The position numbers and the translations under genes are program-made. 64,000 bases of DNA from Clostridiaceae bacterium HFYG-1003 (lineage in GTDB: Bacteria; Bacillota; Clostridia; Clostridiales; Clostridiaceae), in contig CP102060.1 in the NCBI GenBank assembly GCA_024579835.1, positions 2,145,558 to 2,209,557 on the forward strand, given 5' to 3'. The number at the start of each line of letters is the position of its first letter. The stretch's first letter is position 1. Under the pieces are notes generated by a model. It saw only the letters and a list, made by a program, of their open reading frames with translations, did no database searches and was not told where the DNA came from. Positions 28,146 to 37,011 of the stretch are shown in pieces.

Positions 28146-28206
28146 ATTTACCTTCTCGAAGGCAACAACAAATCACAGCTGTACCTTGCAGCTCCTTAAT
28201 CTGAAG

Positions 28207-28989
28207 TTACTTCCCAACTCCTGCTTCAGTTTTCAGTGGCACTTTCTTAAATGCTTCGATAAAATCGACGATGTAGGCGGCGGTTGTATCGAGCATTTCA
28301 TTCCCCCATTCTACAGTCGCGGTATTAGGATGATCGGGTCCGATCCATCCGCTGTCCGTGATATCTGTAACAAGTCTTGGGATATGTATGTTAACTCCTT
28401 TGAATATGCTGGTATTGAATCCGGATGCCTTGATCTCCGTTGTCAGGTCATGCATTTCCAGGGGGCCTCCAATTTCAGTTTTATCCACAAGGTTCTCGTT
28501 AATAGCCAGGATTGCTGCGGTTTCCTCGCCGCCGCCATGACCACCCTTCCAAGCCGGATTCATGTCCCAGGCCATAAGCCACCAGTTCAGCTGTGCCATG
28601 AGTGCTCCCTTTCTTCTCAGATCAAAGCCCACCTGATCCAGACTTTTCATATTTCCGCCATGACCGTTTAGTATAATGAAATGTCTGGCTCCATGGCGAT
28701 ACAGCTCATTGCATACTTGTGACATCAGCTGATACAGAAGCTCATTTCCCAGATTGATGGTTCCCGGATATTCCTTCAGTGAGTCACAGGCTCCGAAGGG
28801 CAGAACCGGAAGCATCAGCACATCTGACTTCTGCTCAATTTTCTCCATTAAAAAAGTTGGTATGAGCATATCTGTACCCAGGGGCATATGCCTTCCATGG
28901 GATTCACAGCTGCCGATTCCGATGAGGACCGTGTCATTATTCCGGAAATAATCTTCAATAACCGGCCATCTGGTATTCTCAAGTCTCAT
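28207..28989 (-). CDS. Creatininase-family amidohydrolase
   Basis: 260 residues from the ATG at 28989, which has GGGAG a few bases upstream. Creatininase fold motifs: SCESHGRHMPLGTD (metal ligands), LPFGACDSLKEYPGTINL, ILNGHGGN and HGGGEETAAIL with a ligand Glu. The family includes creatininase and mycofactocin system proteins and hydrolyses cyclic or peptide amides. In this operon it could process a cyclic imide or another dipeptide derivative; this is inference. It sits 61 bases before iadA, and 186 bases after the solute-binding gene with an intervening hairpin. Confidence 0.87.
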   Translation of the reverse strand: MRLENTRWPVIEDYFRNNDTVLIGIGSCESHGRHMPLGTDMLIPTFLMEKIEQKSDVLMLPVLPFGACDSLKEYPGTINLGNELLYQLMSQVCNELYRHGARHFIILNGHGGNMKSLDQVGFDLRRKGALMAQLNWWLMAWDMNPAWKGGHGGGEETAAILAINENLVDKTEIGGPLEMHDLTTEIKASGFNTSIFKGVNIHIPRLVTDITDSGWIGPDHPNTATVEWGNEMLDTTAAYIVDFIEAFKKVPLKTEAGVGK

Positions 28990-29128
28990 TTTTGATCTCC
29001 CTTTTTGTTTTAATTGATGTAATTTCATGAAAATTAAAGATTTATATAAAAATTACATTCATAACAAAATATTATTATTCAGTCATCGGATTCGCTCGAT
29101 CCGGTTTTATCAAATTTCTAACATAATG

Positions 29129-29176
29129 TCCGGGAAAACTGCCACGTCGGATTTGAGGCTGACACAGCAGTTTTCC
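29129..29176 (-). terminator. Intercistronic hairpin after the solute-binding protein gene
   Basis: CCGGGAAAACTGC and GCAGTTTTCCGG form a stem (one bulge) around a 20-odd-base loop, between the binding-protein gene and the creatininase-family gene. There is no clear T-run, so it is more likely an mRNA-stabilising or partial attenuation structure that lets binding protein exceed the downstream enzymes. Confidence 0.6.
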
Positions 29177-29215
29177 GGATATTATCTGTCAAAGTTCCTG
29201 TGGTCTGTAATATTG

Positions 29216-30805
29216 TTATTTTGCGACCGTTACGTTCTCAAGTTTGTGATAACCGATGGGATCCGGAACAAATCCTTGAATCTGCTTGCTGGCTCCAACT
29301 GTAATTGCAGTGTAGAAAACAGGTCCGTAGGGAGATTCTTCTTGAAGGATGTCTTCAAGCTGTGCGTAGAACTGTTTTCTCTGAGCTTCATCTATGGTAT
29401 ACCGGCCCTTGTTAATCAGCTCATCCGCCTGTGAATTGTTGAAGAAGGATCTGTTGCCAGCTCTTCCAGCTTGTGTGGAGTGTGCAAGGGAGAAGTAGGT
29501 GTAATCGGCATCAAGCGTTGAAGTTATCCATCCCATATAAGCCATGTCATGTTCACCATTGGAGGTGCTATCAATGAACTTTCCGAATTCAGTTACTTCT
29601 ACTTCACAGTTGATTCCCACCTGCTGCAGCATGGCAGCAATGGCCTGAGATACTTCCACCCGGATCTGTGCGTCATTGACTGAAAGCTTTATGTTGATTC
29701 CGTTGGCATAGCCTGCATCGGCAAGGAGTTTTTTCGCCAGTTCCGGATCATAGGAATACGATGCATCGTCGGCATATCCGAATACTTTGGGAGCTATGAG
29801 ATCCCCTGCGGGAATTCCGTTGCCGTAAAGGATGGTATCGATGATGGTCTGAGAGTCAATCGCATGGCGGATGGCCTGACGGACAAGCTTATTGTCAAAA
29901 GGTGCTTTTTTCGTATTAAACGCGAGGTAGAAACAGGTCAGTGGATCCGCCTCATAATAAACCAGATTGGAATTGTCCTTGATCTTCTGTACGTCATTAG
30001 CCTGAACATCGTAAACCAGGTCTAATTCTCCGGTTTCCAGTGCTATGGTTCTCTGAGCCGCTTCCGGAATGACTTTCATTACCAAGTTCTTTGTTTTAGC
30101 CGGACCTGCATAATATTCATCAAAACGTTCTAGTTTTGTGGAATCTCCCTGTTTCCATTCAACCAGCTTATATGGGCCGGAACCAATGGGTTTCGTCGCG
30201 AACTCTTTTCCTTCGTTCTTCATTTTTTCTGCATAAGCTTTCGGAATGATGGCGGAAAATGGCACAGCAAGGTTTCTCAGAATCGGTGCATAAGCCTCTT
30301 TGGTTTTTACCGTAACGGTGTAAGGATCATCTACCTTGACGGTGTCAATGAAGTTGACGATATAAGAAACTGCGGCAGATGCAATAGCTCGATCCAAGGA
30401 ATATTTGACATCTTCCGCAGTAAGCTCGGTGCCGTCATGGAATTTGATTCCTTTTCTGATTTTAAATATGGTTGTTACGTTATCCGGCTGTGTCCAGGAT
30501 TCGGCGATCTGCCCCACTACTTTTCCGGTTTCATCTAGTTGTGTCAGTGTGTCGAAGATGTGGTTTGTTACCTGAACCGCATAGGTTTCCTTGCCCGTGT
30601 GCGGGTCAAATGAAGTGACGTCGGATCCCTGCCCCCAGGTTATGGTATCCGTAGCTACTCCTGCCTGGGTAGTGTTGCCCGCCTGAGTAGTGCTTCCCCC
30701 TTGAGTTCCACTCGCTGTCGTCGATGTTGAAGTTGATGTGCAAGCTGTTACCACCATGCTTGCTGTCATAACCAGTCCTACAAGAATATTAATCTTCTTT
30801 TTCAT
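29216..30805 (-). CDS. Peptide ABC transporter solute-binding lipoprotein
   Basis: 529 residues, SBP family 5. A signal peptide with lipobox VVTAC is followed by a low-complexity Ser/Thr/Gly/Gln linker (about 24-50) and the mature domain beginning TITWGQGSDVTSFDPH. The signature IKFHDGTELTAEDVKYSLDRA is present. It is extracytoplasmic and lipid-anchored, presenting dipeptides or oligopeptides to the permease. AGGAGGG precedes the ATG. The stop of dppF and this start nearly touch, so the transporter genes are co-transcribed ahead of the two hydrolase genes. Confidence 0.93.
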   Translation of the reverse strand: MKKKINILVGLVMTASMVVTACTSTSTSTTASGTQGGSTTQAGNTTQAGVATDTITWGQGSDVTSFDPHTGKETYAVQVTNHIFDTLTQLDETGKVVGQIAESWTQPDNVTTIFKIRKGIKFHDGTELTAEDVKYSLDRAIASAAVSYIVNFIDTVKVDDPYTVTVKTKEAYAPILRNLAVPFSAIIPKAYAEKMKNEGKEFATKPIGSGPYKLVEWKQGDSTKLERFDEYYAGPAKTKNLVMKVIPEAAQRTIALETGELDLVYDVQANDVQKIKDNSNLVYYEADPLTCFYLAFNTKKAPFDNKLVRQAIRHAIDSQTIIDTILYGNGIPAGDLIAPKVFGYADDASYSYDPELAKKLLADAGYANGINIKLSVNDAQIRVEVSQAIAAMLQQVGINCEVEVTEFGKFIDSTSNGEHDMAYMGWITSTLDADYTYFSLAHSTQAGRAGNRSFFNNSQADELINKGRYTIDEAQRKQFYAQLEDILQEESPYGPVFYTAITVGASKQIQGFVPDPIGYHKLENVTVAK

Positions 30806-31815
30806 TTCTTTCCCTCCTGATGATCATCATTTGTATTTTCATATAAAATACATGCTACAAAATGGTCTTGCCCGACTTCCTTAAGCTTAAAATCTCTGCC
30901 GGTGCATTCTGGTTTTGCGTAAAGGCAGCGTTTGGCGAATCGGCATCCTGGCTCCGGTTCGATGGGTGATGTCAGTTCTCCCTTCAAGGTGATCTGGTTA
31001 ACCGGAAGATCCGGATTCGGAATCGGAATTGCGGACAGAAGCGCTTTGGTATATGGGTGAAGCGGATTCCGGAACAATTCGTCGGCCTTGCATTTTTCCA
31101 CCATCATCCCCAGGTACATTACGGCGATTTCATCAGATAAATGCTTCACTACCGAAAGATCGTGAGTAATAAAAATCAGCGTCAGTCCCAGTTTTTCCTG
31201 GATGTCCTGCAACAGGTTAAGAATCTGGGCCTGAATCGATACGTCCAAAGCCGAAACAGGCTCATCGCACACAATCAGCTTTGGCTTGAGAGCCAGAGCT
31301 CGCGCGATTCCTATTCTCTGTCTCCTGCCCCCATCCAGTTCATGGGGATAGGAATTGATCAGGCGTTCCGCCAGTCCAACCAGCTCCATTAGCTTCAGGA
31401 CTTCAGCCTTGATTTTGTCCACTTCATTTTTCTTGAATACTTTCTGAATGAGCAGCGGTTCTGCAAGGGTCTCATATATTGTCATTCTGGGATTCAGCGA
31501 TGCAAAGGGATCCTGGAAAATGATCTGCATATCCCGTCTTTTCTTTTTCATCAGATCCGAGGATAAAGCAAGAATATCCTCCCCATCAAACAGTACTTCC
31601 CCAGAAGTAGGTTCATGCAGTCTCAGAATCGCTCTTCCCATGGTTGATTTGCCGCAGCCGGATTCTCCAACCACTCCGAGTGTTTTTCCCCGATAGACTT
31701 TGAAGCTTACACCATCCACCGCATGAAGCATCCCGGATGTTGTTTCAAAATATTTCTTAAGATCCCTGACTTCGAGAATCGGCACATTTTTATCAATTGT
31801 TGAACTATTCTCCAT
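30802..31815 (-). CDS. dppF: Dipeptide/oligopeptide ABC transporter ATPase
   Basis: 337 residues from the ATG at 31815, which overlaps the dppD stop (TGATG) and has GGAGG 8 bases upstream. Walker A GESGCGKS; signature ELDGGRRQRIGIARAL (Asp replaces Ser, a variant common among DppF/OppF); Walker B LIVCDEPVSALD. The C-terminal oligopeptide/dipeptide domain has cysteines (GCRFAKRCLYAKPEC) that may bind an iron-sulfur cluster as in other Opp/Dpp ATPases. It works as a heterodimer with DppD. Confidence 0.92.
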   Translation of the reverse strand: MENSSTIDKNVPILEVRDLKKYFETTSGMLHAVDGVSFKVYRGKTLGVVGESGCGKSTMGRAILRLHEPTSGEVLFDGEDILALSSDLMKKKRRDMQIIFQDPFASLNPRMTIYETLAEPLLIQKVFKKNEVDKIKAEVLKLMELVGLAERLINSYPHELDGGRRQRIGIARALALKPKLIVCDEPVSALDVSIQAQILNLLQDIQEKLGLTLIFITHDLSVVKHLSDEIAVMYLGMMVEKCKADELFRNPLHPYTKALLSAIPIPNPDLPVNQITLKGELTSPIEPEPGCRFAKRCLYAKPECTGRDFKLKEVGQDHFVACILYENTNDDHQEGKK

Positions 31816-32798
31816 CACCATTTCCTCCCTCCGGCAATTTCAGCCCAATGATGACACCTTACGTCATGTCGCTCCGAAATGGTTTCCAGGTCCGGGAGCT
31901 TTGTCTCGCAGATATCTGTTTTATATGGACACCTTGCTGCGAATTTACATCCCGCCGGTAGATTGGAAGGATCCGGCATAAGTCCACTGATTGATTGAAG
32001 CCTGTTCACCTTTTTTTCCAGCGACGGGATGGAGGCCATGAGCCCCAGAGTATAGGGGTGCTTCATCTCATGGAATATCTCCCGGACTGATCCGTACTCG
32101 ACAATTTCACCCGCGTAGATGACAGCAACATCATCGCAGTTCTGAGCTACTACCCCTAGATCATGTGTGATAAGCAGCATGGCTGTATTCAGTTTCTTTT
32201 TCAGATCGGTGATCATCCGCAGAACCTGTGCCTGAATGGTGACGTCCAGAGCTGTCGTCGGTTCATCAGCGATCAGCAGTTTTGGTTTGCAGGCAAGAGC
32301 AATTGCGATGATAACCCTCTGCTTCATTCCTCCGGAGAATTGATGAGGATAGTTATTGGCTCTTTCGGCCGGGATTCCTACAAGTTCCAGACTTTCCAGG
32401 ACTTTTTTCCAGGATTCCTCGGGAGATAGCTTGTTATGGGCGTCAATAACCTCCTGAATCTGCTTTCCTACAGTCATAACCGGATTCAAGGACGTCATGG
32501 GGTCCTGAAATATCATTGATATATCGAATCCTCTGATTCCGCGGATTTCCACATCGGTCATCCCAATCAGATCTTTGCCATTATAAAGTACCTGGCCCTG
32601 CACAATTTTGCCCGGAGGAGACTGAATCAGTCGGATGATCCCCTTTGCCAGTGTGGTCTTTCCGGCTCCTGTCTCTCCGACCAGTCCCAGTGTTTTGCCT
32701 TCACCGATGCTAAAACTTACATCATTGAGGGCGTGTACGACACCATCATCGGTTCTGTACTCTATGACAAGGTTTTTAACTTCCAGTAATTCACTCAA
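31815..32798 (-). CDS. dppD: Dipeptide/oligopeptide ABC transporter ATPase
   Basis: 327 residues. Walker A GETGAGKT, signature FSGGMKQR, Walker [14 protein letters not shown]-loop THDLG. The C-terminal cysteine set [15 protein letters not shown] is the OppD/DppD-type cluster. The start is TTG at 32798 with GAGG 8 bases upstream. It follows dppC after 10 bases and overlaps dppF. Confidence 0.92.
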   Translation of the reverse strand: MSELLEVKNLVIEYRTDDGVVHALNDVSFSIGEGKTLGLVGETGAGKTTLAKGIIRLIQSPPGKIVQGQVLYNGKDLIGMTDVEIRGIRGFDISMIFQDPMTSLNPVMTVGKQIQEVIDAHNKLSPEESWKKVLESLELVGIPAERANNYPHQFSGGMKQRVIIAIALACKPKLLIADEPTTALDVTIQAQVLRMITDLKKKLNTAMLLITHDLGVVAQNCDDVAVIYAGEIVEYGSVREIFHEMKHPYTLGLMASIPSLEKKVNRLQSISGLMPDPSNLPAGCKFAARCPYKTDICETKLPDLETISERHDVRCHHWAEIAGGRKW

Positions 32799-32808
32799 TT
32801 TAGCTACC

Positions 32809-33729
32809 TCACTTCTTCATTTTGGGGTCAAGAGCATCCCTGAGACCGTCACCCATCAGATTCAGTGAAAGGATGGTGAGCATAATGGCAAGTCCGGGTA
32901 TCACGGTGATGTGCCAAGCATCCCTCATATAGGTTCTGGCATTGGACAGCATGGTTCCCCATTCGGGTGTCGGGGGCTGAATTCCTAGACCAAGGAAGGA
33001 AAGTCCCGCAATGTTCAGCAGCGCACCGGCAGTACCCATGGTTGCCTGAACAATAATGGGAGACATGGCGTTGGGAATGATGTATTTCACGATTTTTCTG
33101 AAGTCGGTCGCGCCCAGTGCAGTGGCAGCTTCAATGAACTCCTGGTCCTTGATGGTGAGGATTGCCGCCCGAACGATTCGCGCGAAGGTTGGAACTGTGG
33201 ATATGGCGATAGCGATCAAAACGTTAACCAGACTCGTTCCCAGCGCTGCCACAATGGCGGTCGCCAGAAGCATGGGAGGGATGGCCAGGAGGATATCCAT
33301 AGCTCTCATAATGATATTGTCTGTTCTTTTTCCGTAATATCCTGCAATTGCTCCTAAGAAGCCTCCTACCAGGACACTGAATAAAATTGAAATCACACTC
33401 ATGAACAGAGAATATCTTACTCCCCAGATGATTCTCAAAAACATGTCTCTGCCGAATTCATCCAATCCGAAGATGTGCTCGCCGCTGGGTGATTTCAGTC
33501 GAAGCCTTAAGTTCTGATTTACAACATTCTGCTGATAAAATTTATTGTCCGTAGCAAAATCAATGATGATGGTGGCGAACGCCAAAAGAACCAAAATCAG
33601 AAGGAAGATCATTGAAATAACAGCCAGCTTGTTTTTAAGGAACCTTCTCCAGGCTTCCTGCCAGAGTGACCTTTGTTTTTTCTGTGCAGCGACTTTTGTA
33701 TTGGTATAATTCATATCAATTTCTGCCAT
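32809..33729 (-). CDS. dppC: Dipeptide ABC transporter permease, DppC type
   Basis: 306 residues. A cytoplasmic N-terminus (rich in Lys and Gln), a first membrane segment (about 35-58), an extracytoplasmic stretch, then five segments. The EAA loop EAATALGATDFRKIVKYIIPNA contacts the ATPases. The N-terminal OppC_N domain (WRRFLKNKLAVISMIFL) is present. It overlaps the dppB stop by one base and has AAGGTGA upstream. Confidence 0.92.
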   Translation of the reverse strand: MAEIDMNYTNTKVAAQKKQRSLWQEAWRRFLKNKLAVISMIFLLILVLLAFATIIIDFATDNKFYQQNVVNQNLRLRLKSPSGEHIFGLDEFGRDMFLRIIWGVRYSLFMSVISILFSVLVGGFLGAIAGYYGKRTDNIIMRAMDILLAIPPMLLATAIVAALGTSLVNVLIAIAISTVPTFARIVRAAILTIKDQEFIEAATALGATDFRKIVKYIIPNAMSPIIVQATMGTAGALLNIAGLSFLGLGIQPPTPEWGTMLSNARTYMRDAWHITVIPGLAIMLTILSLNLMGDGLRDALDPKMKK

Positions 33730-34706
33730 TATTGATTCACCTTGGATACCTTTCTAATCTGAACTTTTTGGAATTGTGATTTGATTCTCGGATCCACAAA
33801 TGCATAAACTATATCCACCAGAAGATTTACGAGAGAAAAGGTTACTGCCATGAAAATGACACAGCCCAGAACTATGGGAATATCCTTGGACTTAATGGAT
33901 TCAACCATCAATCTTCCAAGACCAGGCCATGAAAAAACTGTTTCTGTAAGCATCGCTCCACCCAACAGCACTCCAAACTGAAGACCAACCGAAGTCACGA
34001 TGGGAATCAAAGCGTTACGCAGCATGTGGCGGGTAGTGACCTGAGCTTCCATAATACCCTTGGATCGCGCAGTTGCTATGTAATCCTGATTAATTACATC
34101 CAGCATCGAGGATCTGGTCATTCTGGCGATGGTCGCCGCATTATGGGTACACAAAGTGAATGCTGGCAATATCAGGCTTTTTATCAGAGGAACAAATCCC
34201 TTGCCCATCCCCTGAGAGGGCAACCACCCCAGATTGAGTGAAAAAATCATTACCAGGATGAGTCCCAGCCAGAAGGTAGGCATGGAAACCCCCAGCATTG
34301 TCAGAAGGGTTGCGGAGTAGTCCATGGCGGAATACTGTTTCTTGGCGGAAATGATTCCCACCGGTATTCCAACCGCCAGAGCCAGTGCGATGCTAGCTAA
34401 GGCAAGAATCATGGTTGCTGGAAATCGTTCCAGTACCATAGGCAATACTGCAAGATGATTTCGATAGGAAAATCCAAGGTCACCTTTTAAAGCATTGAAT
34501 AAAAATTGAAAGTATCTGATGAAAATTGGCTGATTCAGACCTAATTGCTCTCTCATTGCCTCAATACTGGATTCGGTCGCTCCATCACCTAGAATTATTG
34601 AAGCCGGATCGCCTGGTGTCATAGATAAAATAAAGTAGACGATAAACGTCACTCCTAAAAGCACAGGAATCATCATGAGTAACCGTCGAAATATGTACTT
34701 GTGCAT
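33729..34706 (-). CDS. dppB: Dipeptide ABC transporter permease, DppB type
   Basis: 325 residues from the ATG at 34706 (GGGGGA 7 bases upstream; the in-frame TTG at 34721 has no ribosome site). Starts MHKYIFRRLLMMIPVLLGVTF and carries SMTPGDPA, the family signature near residue 35. Six membrane segments and an EAA-like loop ARSKGIMEAQVTTRHMLRNA. First gene of the isoaspartyl-dipeptide operon. Its N-terminus is about 60% identical to the dppB stump at 16616-16733. Confidence 0.92.
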   Translation of the reverse strand: MHKYIFRRLLMMIPVLLGVTFIVYFILSMTPGDPASIILGDGATESSIEAMREQLGLNQPIFIRYFQFLFNALKGDLGFSYRNHLAVLPMVLERFPATMILALASIALALAVGIPVGIISAKKQYSAMDYSATLLTMLGVSMPTFWLGLILVMIFSLNLGWLPSQGMGKGFVPLIKSLILPAFTLCTHNAATIARMTRSSMLDVINQDYIATARSKGIMEAQVTTRHMLRNALIPIVTSVGLQFGVLLGGAMLTETVFSWPGLGRLMVESIKSKDIPIVLGCVIFMAVTFSLVNLLVDIVYAFVDPRIKSQFQKVQIRKVSKVNQ

Positions 34707-34897
34707 TTCCAATTCCCCCAAATTTCTTTGATATAACCGATTGTATCACAATCTATACCTCAAATAATTATGTATACATCAATTTGCGTACGATTTGTAA
34801 TCATTCATTATTTTTAAAGTGAAAACTAAAAAAATGATTAATTTTTATGTATAATAAAGGAGATGTGTAAATTTTTTACACTCCGATATACAGATTG

Positions 34898-34953
34898 CTA
34901 TCCAACTAACGAAATTTTCAACAATAGACAATCTGAAATCATCGGTTAGTGGA
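34898..34953. repeat. Inverted repeat between dppB and the aminotransferase-like gene
   Basis: TATCCAACTAAC pairs with GTTAGTGGATA with one bulge across about 33 bases. A TATAAT at 34850-34855 lies just upstream on the plus strand. It may be an operator or leader structure for the aminotransferase-like gene. Confidence 0.4.
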
Positions 34954-34994
34954 TACACATTTAAATCCCAAGTGCGGAAGAGGAGATTTTTCGG

Positions 34995-36053
34995 ATGGTT
35001 GGTGGAATTTTTAAAGTAGAAAATAAAGTTTTTCAGGATAACATGTTGGTGGATCAGTTGAAAAAGGACGGTGACATCCGGTTTTTGATGTCCGGGCGCT
35101 GCGCCATCAGCCAGTGTCTGCGGGATAACCTAGTAAAGGGAGGAGTAAAAAGAGCTTATGTACCCGTCTATACCTGCGAGACTGTCCTGGCTCCGTTTGA
35201 GCAGCTAGGCTTTGAATTGAGTTTTTATGATGTAGATAGAAAGCTGAAACCGATCTTTGACCGTGATCTGCTGAAGTCTTCTCCCATCGTTCTTTTCACC
35301 GGATATTACGGGTTTCTCACATATTCGGAAAGTGATGTGCAGACAGTGAAGCGTAACGGACACTGTGTTATGCAGGATATAACTCACACTTTATTGAATG
35401 ACGAACCATATTCGCCTTCCGCGGATTACATCGCCGGCAGTTTCAGAAAATGGATCGGAGTAGCTTCGGGAGGAATTGCGATTAAAAAAAATGGTCCGTT
35501 CACGGCGAATCCGATCCCGCAACATGAAAAACATCTTTTGCTGAGGCGGCAGGCTCTTCAGATGGCATCTGAAAATCAGTCTTTGGATGCTACCGACCAG
35601 GTGTTCTGGAACGGCGAACTGCTTCTGAGAGAAATTTTTGAAAATCAGGAGAGCGACCGGGAGTCCATTCAGGTCATCACTGGTTTCAACACTCCGAATG
35701 TCGTCAAAAAAAGAAGAGAAAACTTCAGCTATCTGACCTCGAAGCTAAAAACACTGAAGGATATCGAGCTGGTCTTCCCCGAGCTGGTTCCCGGAGTAAC
35801 GCCTTCTCACTTGTCGATTTACTCGAAATACAGAGATGAGCTAAAGATTTTTCTGAGAGAAAATGAGATCAAGACCACCGTGTACTGGCCGACAGGGCCT
35901 TCAATACCAAAAAACCAGACATTTCAGGCAGAATACATCTTCAGTAATATTCTTTCCCTTCCCATCGACCAGAGGTATTCTTTCCCGGAAATGGACATAA
36001 TCTTCGAGAAAATCGCAGAATTTTTTCAAACAAAAAAGCTAATTACACCTTAG
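34995..36053 (+). CDS. PLP-dependent aminotransferase-like protein (DegT/AHBA-synthase fold)
   Basis: 352 residues. The N-terminal SGRCAISQCL resembles the cofactor-phosphate loop; YVPVYTCETVLAPFEQLGFELSFYDVD is the DegT-type substrate loop; VMQDITHTLL includes the Asp expected to bind pyridoxal N1, and GSFRKWIGVASGG contains the Schiff-base lysine candidate. I take it as an active-site-complete DegT relative that transfers an amino group to a sugar or other carbonyl. AGAGGAG precedes the ATG. It is alone, without sugar-nucleotide genes nearby, and the acceptor is unknown. Confidence 0.72.
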   Translation: MVGGIFKVENKVFQDNMLVDQLKKDGDIRFLMSGRCAISQCLRDNLVKGGVKRAYVPVYTCETVLAPFEQLGFELSFYDVDRKLKPIFDRDLLKSSPIVLFTGYYGFLTYSESDVQTVKRNGHCVMQDITHTLLNDEPYSPSADYIAGSFRKWIGVASGGIAIKKNGPFTANPIPQHEKHLLLRRQALQMASENQSLDATDQVFWNGELLLREIFENQESDRESIQVITGFNTPNVVKKRRENFSYLTSKLKTLKDIELVFPELVPGVTPSHLSIYSKYRDELKIFLRENEIKTTVYWPTGPSIPKNQTFQAEYIFSNILSLPIDQRYSFPEMDIIFEKIAEFFQTKKLITP

Positions 36054-36195
36054 GTTCCTTACGGAAAACATCGGAATCCGGAATAAACCAGGTTCTCTAA
36101 AACTTTCTTTCCCATAAATGGGAAGAAAATAGTATCTCGTCTTGATCACACGATAAAAACCATTGCAGCATCCAGTCCGAATAAGATCCCCCGTT

Positions 36196-36239
36196 AAAAA
36201 CCTCAAACCCTTGGATTACCAAGGGTTTGAGGTTTTTTT
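36196..36239 (+). terminator. Terminator of the aminotransferase-like gene
   Basis: AAAAACCTCAAACCCTTGG and CCAAGGGTTTGAGGTTTTT form a near-perfect hairpin followed by further T. Confidence 0.9.
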
Positions 36240-36358
36240 CTTATTACCATTCAACTCAAACTTATAACATTTATATATTATTCATTCACCGGTATAAATC
36301 CGCTTCTACTTCCTCTGAGCCTTACGAAGTACTGTTCTTATTTAGGTTGTCCTCTAAA

Positions 36359-36709
36359 CTAACTTCGCATCCGAATAGCCTCGTTAGCATCCCGTCCATA
36401 AGGATGATTTGGCATCAGACTTCTGTTGATGGATGTGGAAGATTCGAAAGCTGTCGGATAGATCACGTGCAGAATATTGCCTTGTTCATGCAGGAATGAG
36501 AAAAGCGCCAGCCAGTAATGGCCGGTGGCTTCCATCCCGATGCAGAAGGTTTCATCCTGCGGGAGTCGATCCTTAATCAACTGAATGAGTTTCTCAAAGC
36601 CCTCCTGGGTGTTTGTGAAGCACAGAGACTTGCCCATATGGCTACCATCCTCCCTGATGAAACCTACTTCATGGTTATTCTTGCCGATGTCAATGCCCAT
36701 ATAGTACAT
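36359..36709 (-). pseudogene. Truncated IS110-family transposase (copy C remnant)
   Basis: From the ATG at 36709 the product matches the first 90 or so residues of the other two transposases (MYYMGIDIGKNNHEVGFIREDG...LHVI) with about 90% identity. After that, small deletions shift the frame and the rest is missing. It lacks the whole C-terminal serine domain and cannot be active. Confidence 0.9.
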
Positions 36710-36966
36710 AGAACACCTCTCTAACCAAGATTTACAGGGTGAACCCACACGCTCCGGCGGCTCACAACCTCCTTGGACAAACGGAGAAGGCCCATAGGTC
36801 TCAACATCTGCTCATTCATGAACTGCCGCAAGAGGTGAGGCGCCACTCTCCTCAACGAGGAAGAACCTCAAGGAATTTTGCGGCGATACTCTCTCTGCAC
36901 GCTTATATAATGGCAGTTAATTGCAGTTACGATAAACCAATTAGCTACTACAACAATATTCCAGGA
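36413..36966 (-). mobile_element. Decayed IS110 element, copy C (leading end only)
   Basis: Similarity to copies A and B runs from about 36413 to the element boundary at about 36966 (CCAGGAG, against CTAGGAG in the others). The leading end with its RNA is preserved, but the transposase 3' half and the right end are lost. By eye about 85-90% identical to copies A and B, so it is an older, distinct lineage. Confidence 0.88.
36724..36894 (-). ncRNA. Predicted bridge RNA remnant of IS110 copy C, with changed target guides
   Basis: Same scaffold as copies A and B. In the target loop, the stretch TTGAGGTTCTTCCTCG between the two guides and the closing stem are unchanged. The left guide is GCAAAATTCC instead of GGCTCCCACC, and the right guide is TTGAGGAG instead of TTTATGAG. 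Predicted right target for this copy is CTCCTCAA. The donor loop is also close (one base lost, GAGCAGATG for GAGCTGGATG). RNA ends are estimated. Confidence 0.7.
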
Positions 36967-37011
36967 GGAAGAATTGGAATACGATGGGTTTCTCATCAAT
37001 AGTGGAATAAA

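Noticed and set aside
31300-31340. Damaged ABC signature in dppF (LDGG instead of LSGG)
   Set aside because: This replacement is common in DppF/OppF homologues of the family and does not indicate loss of function.
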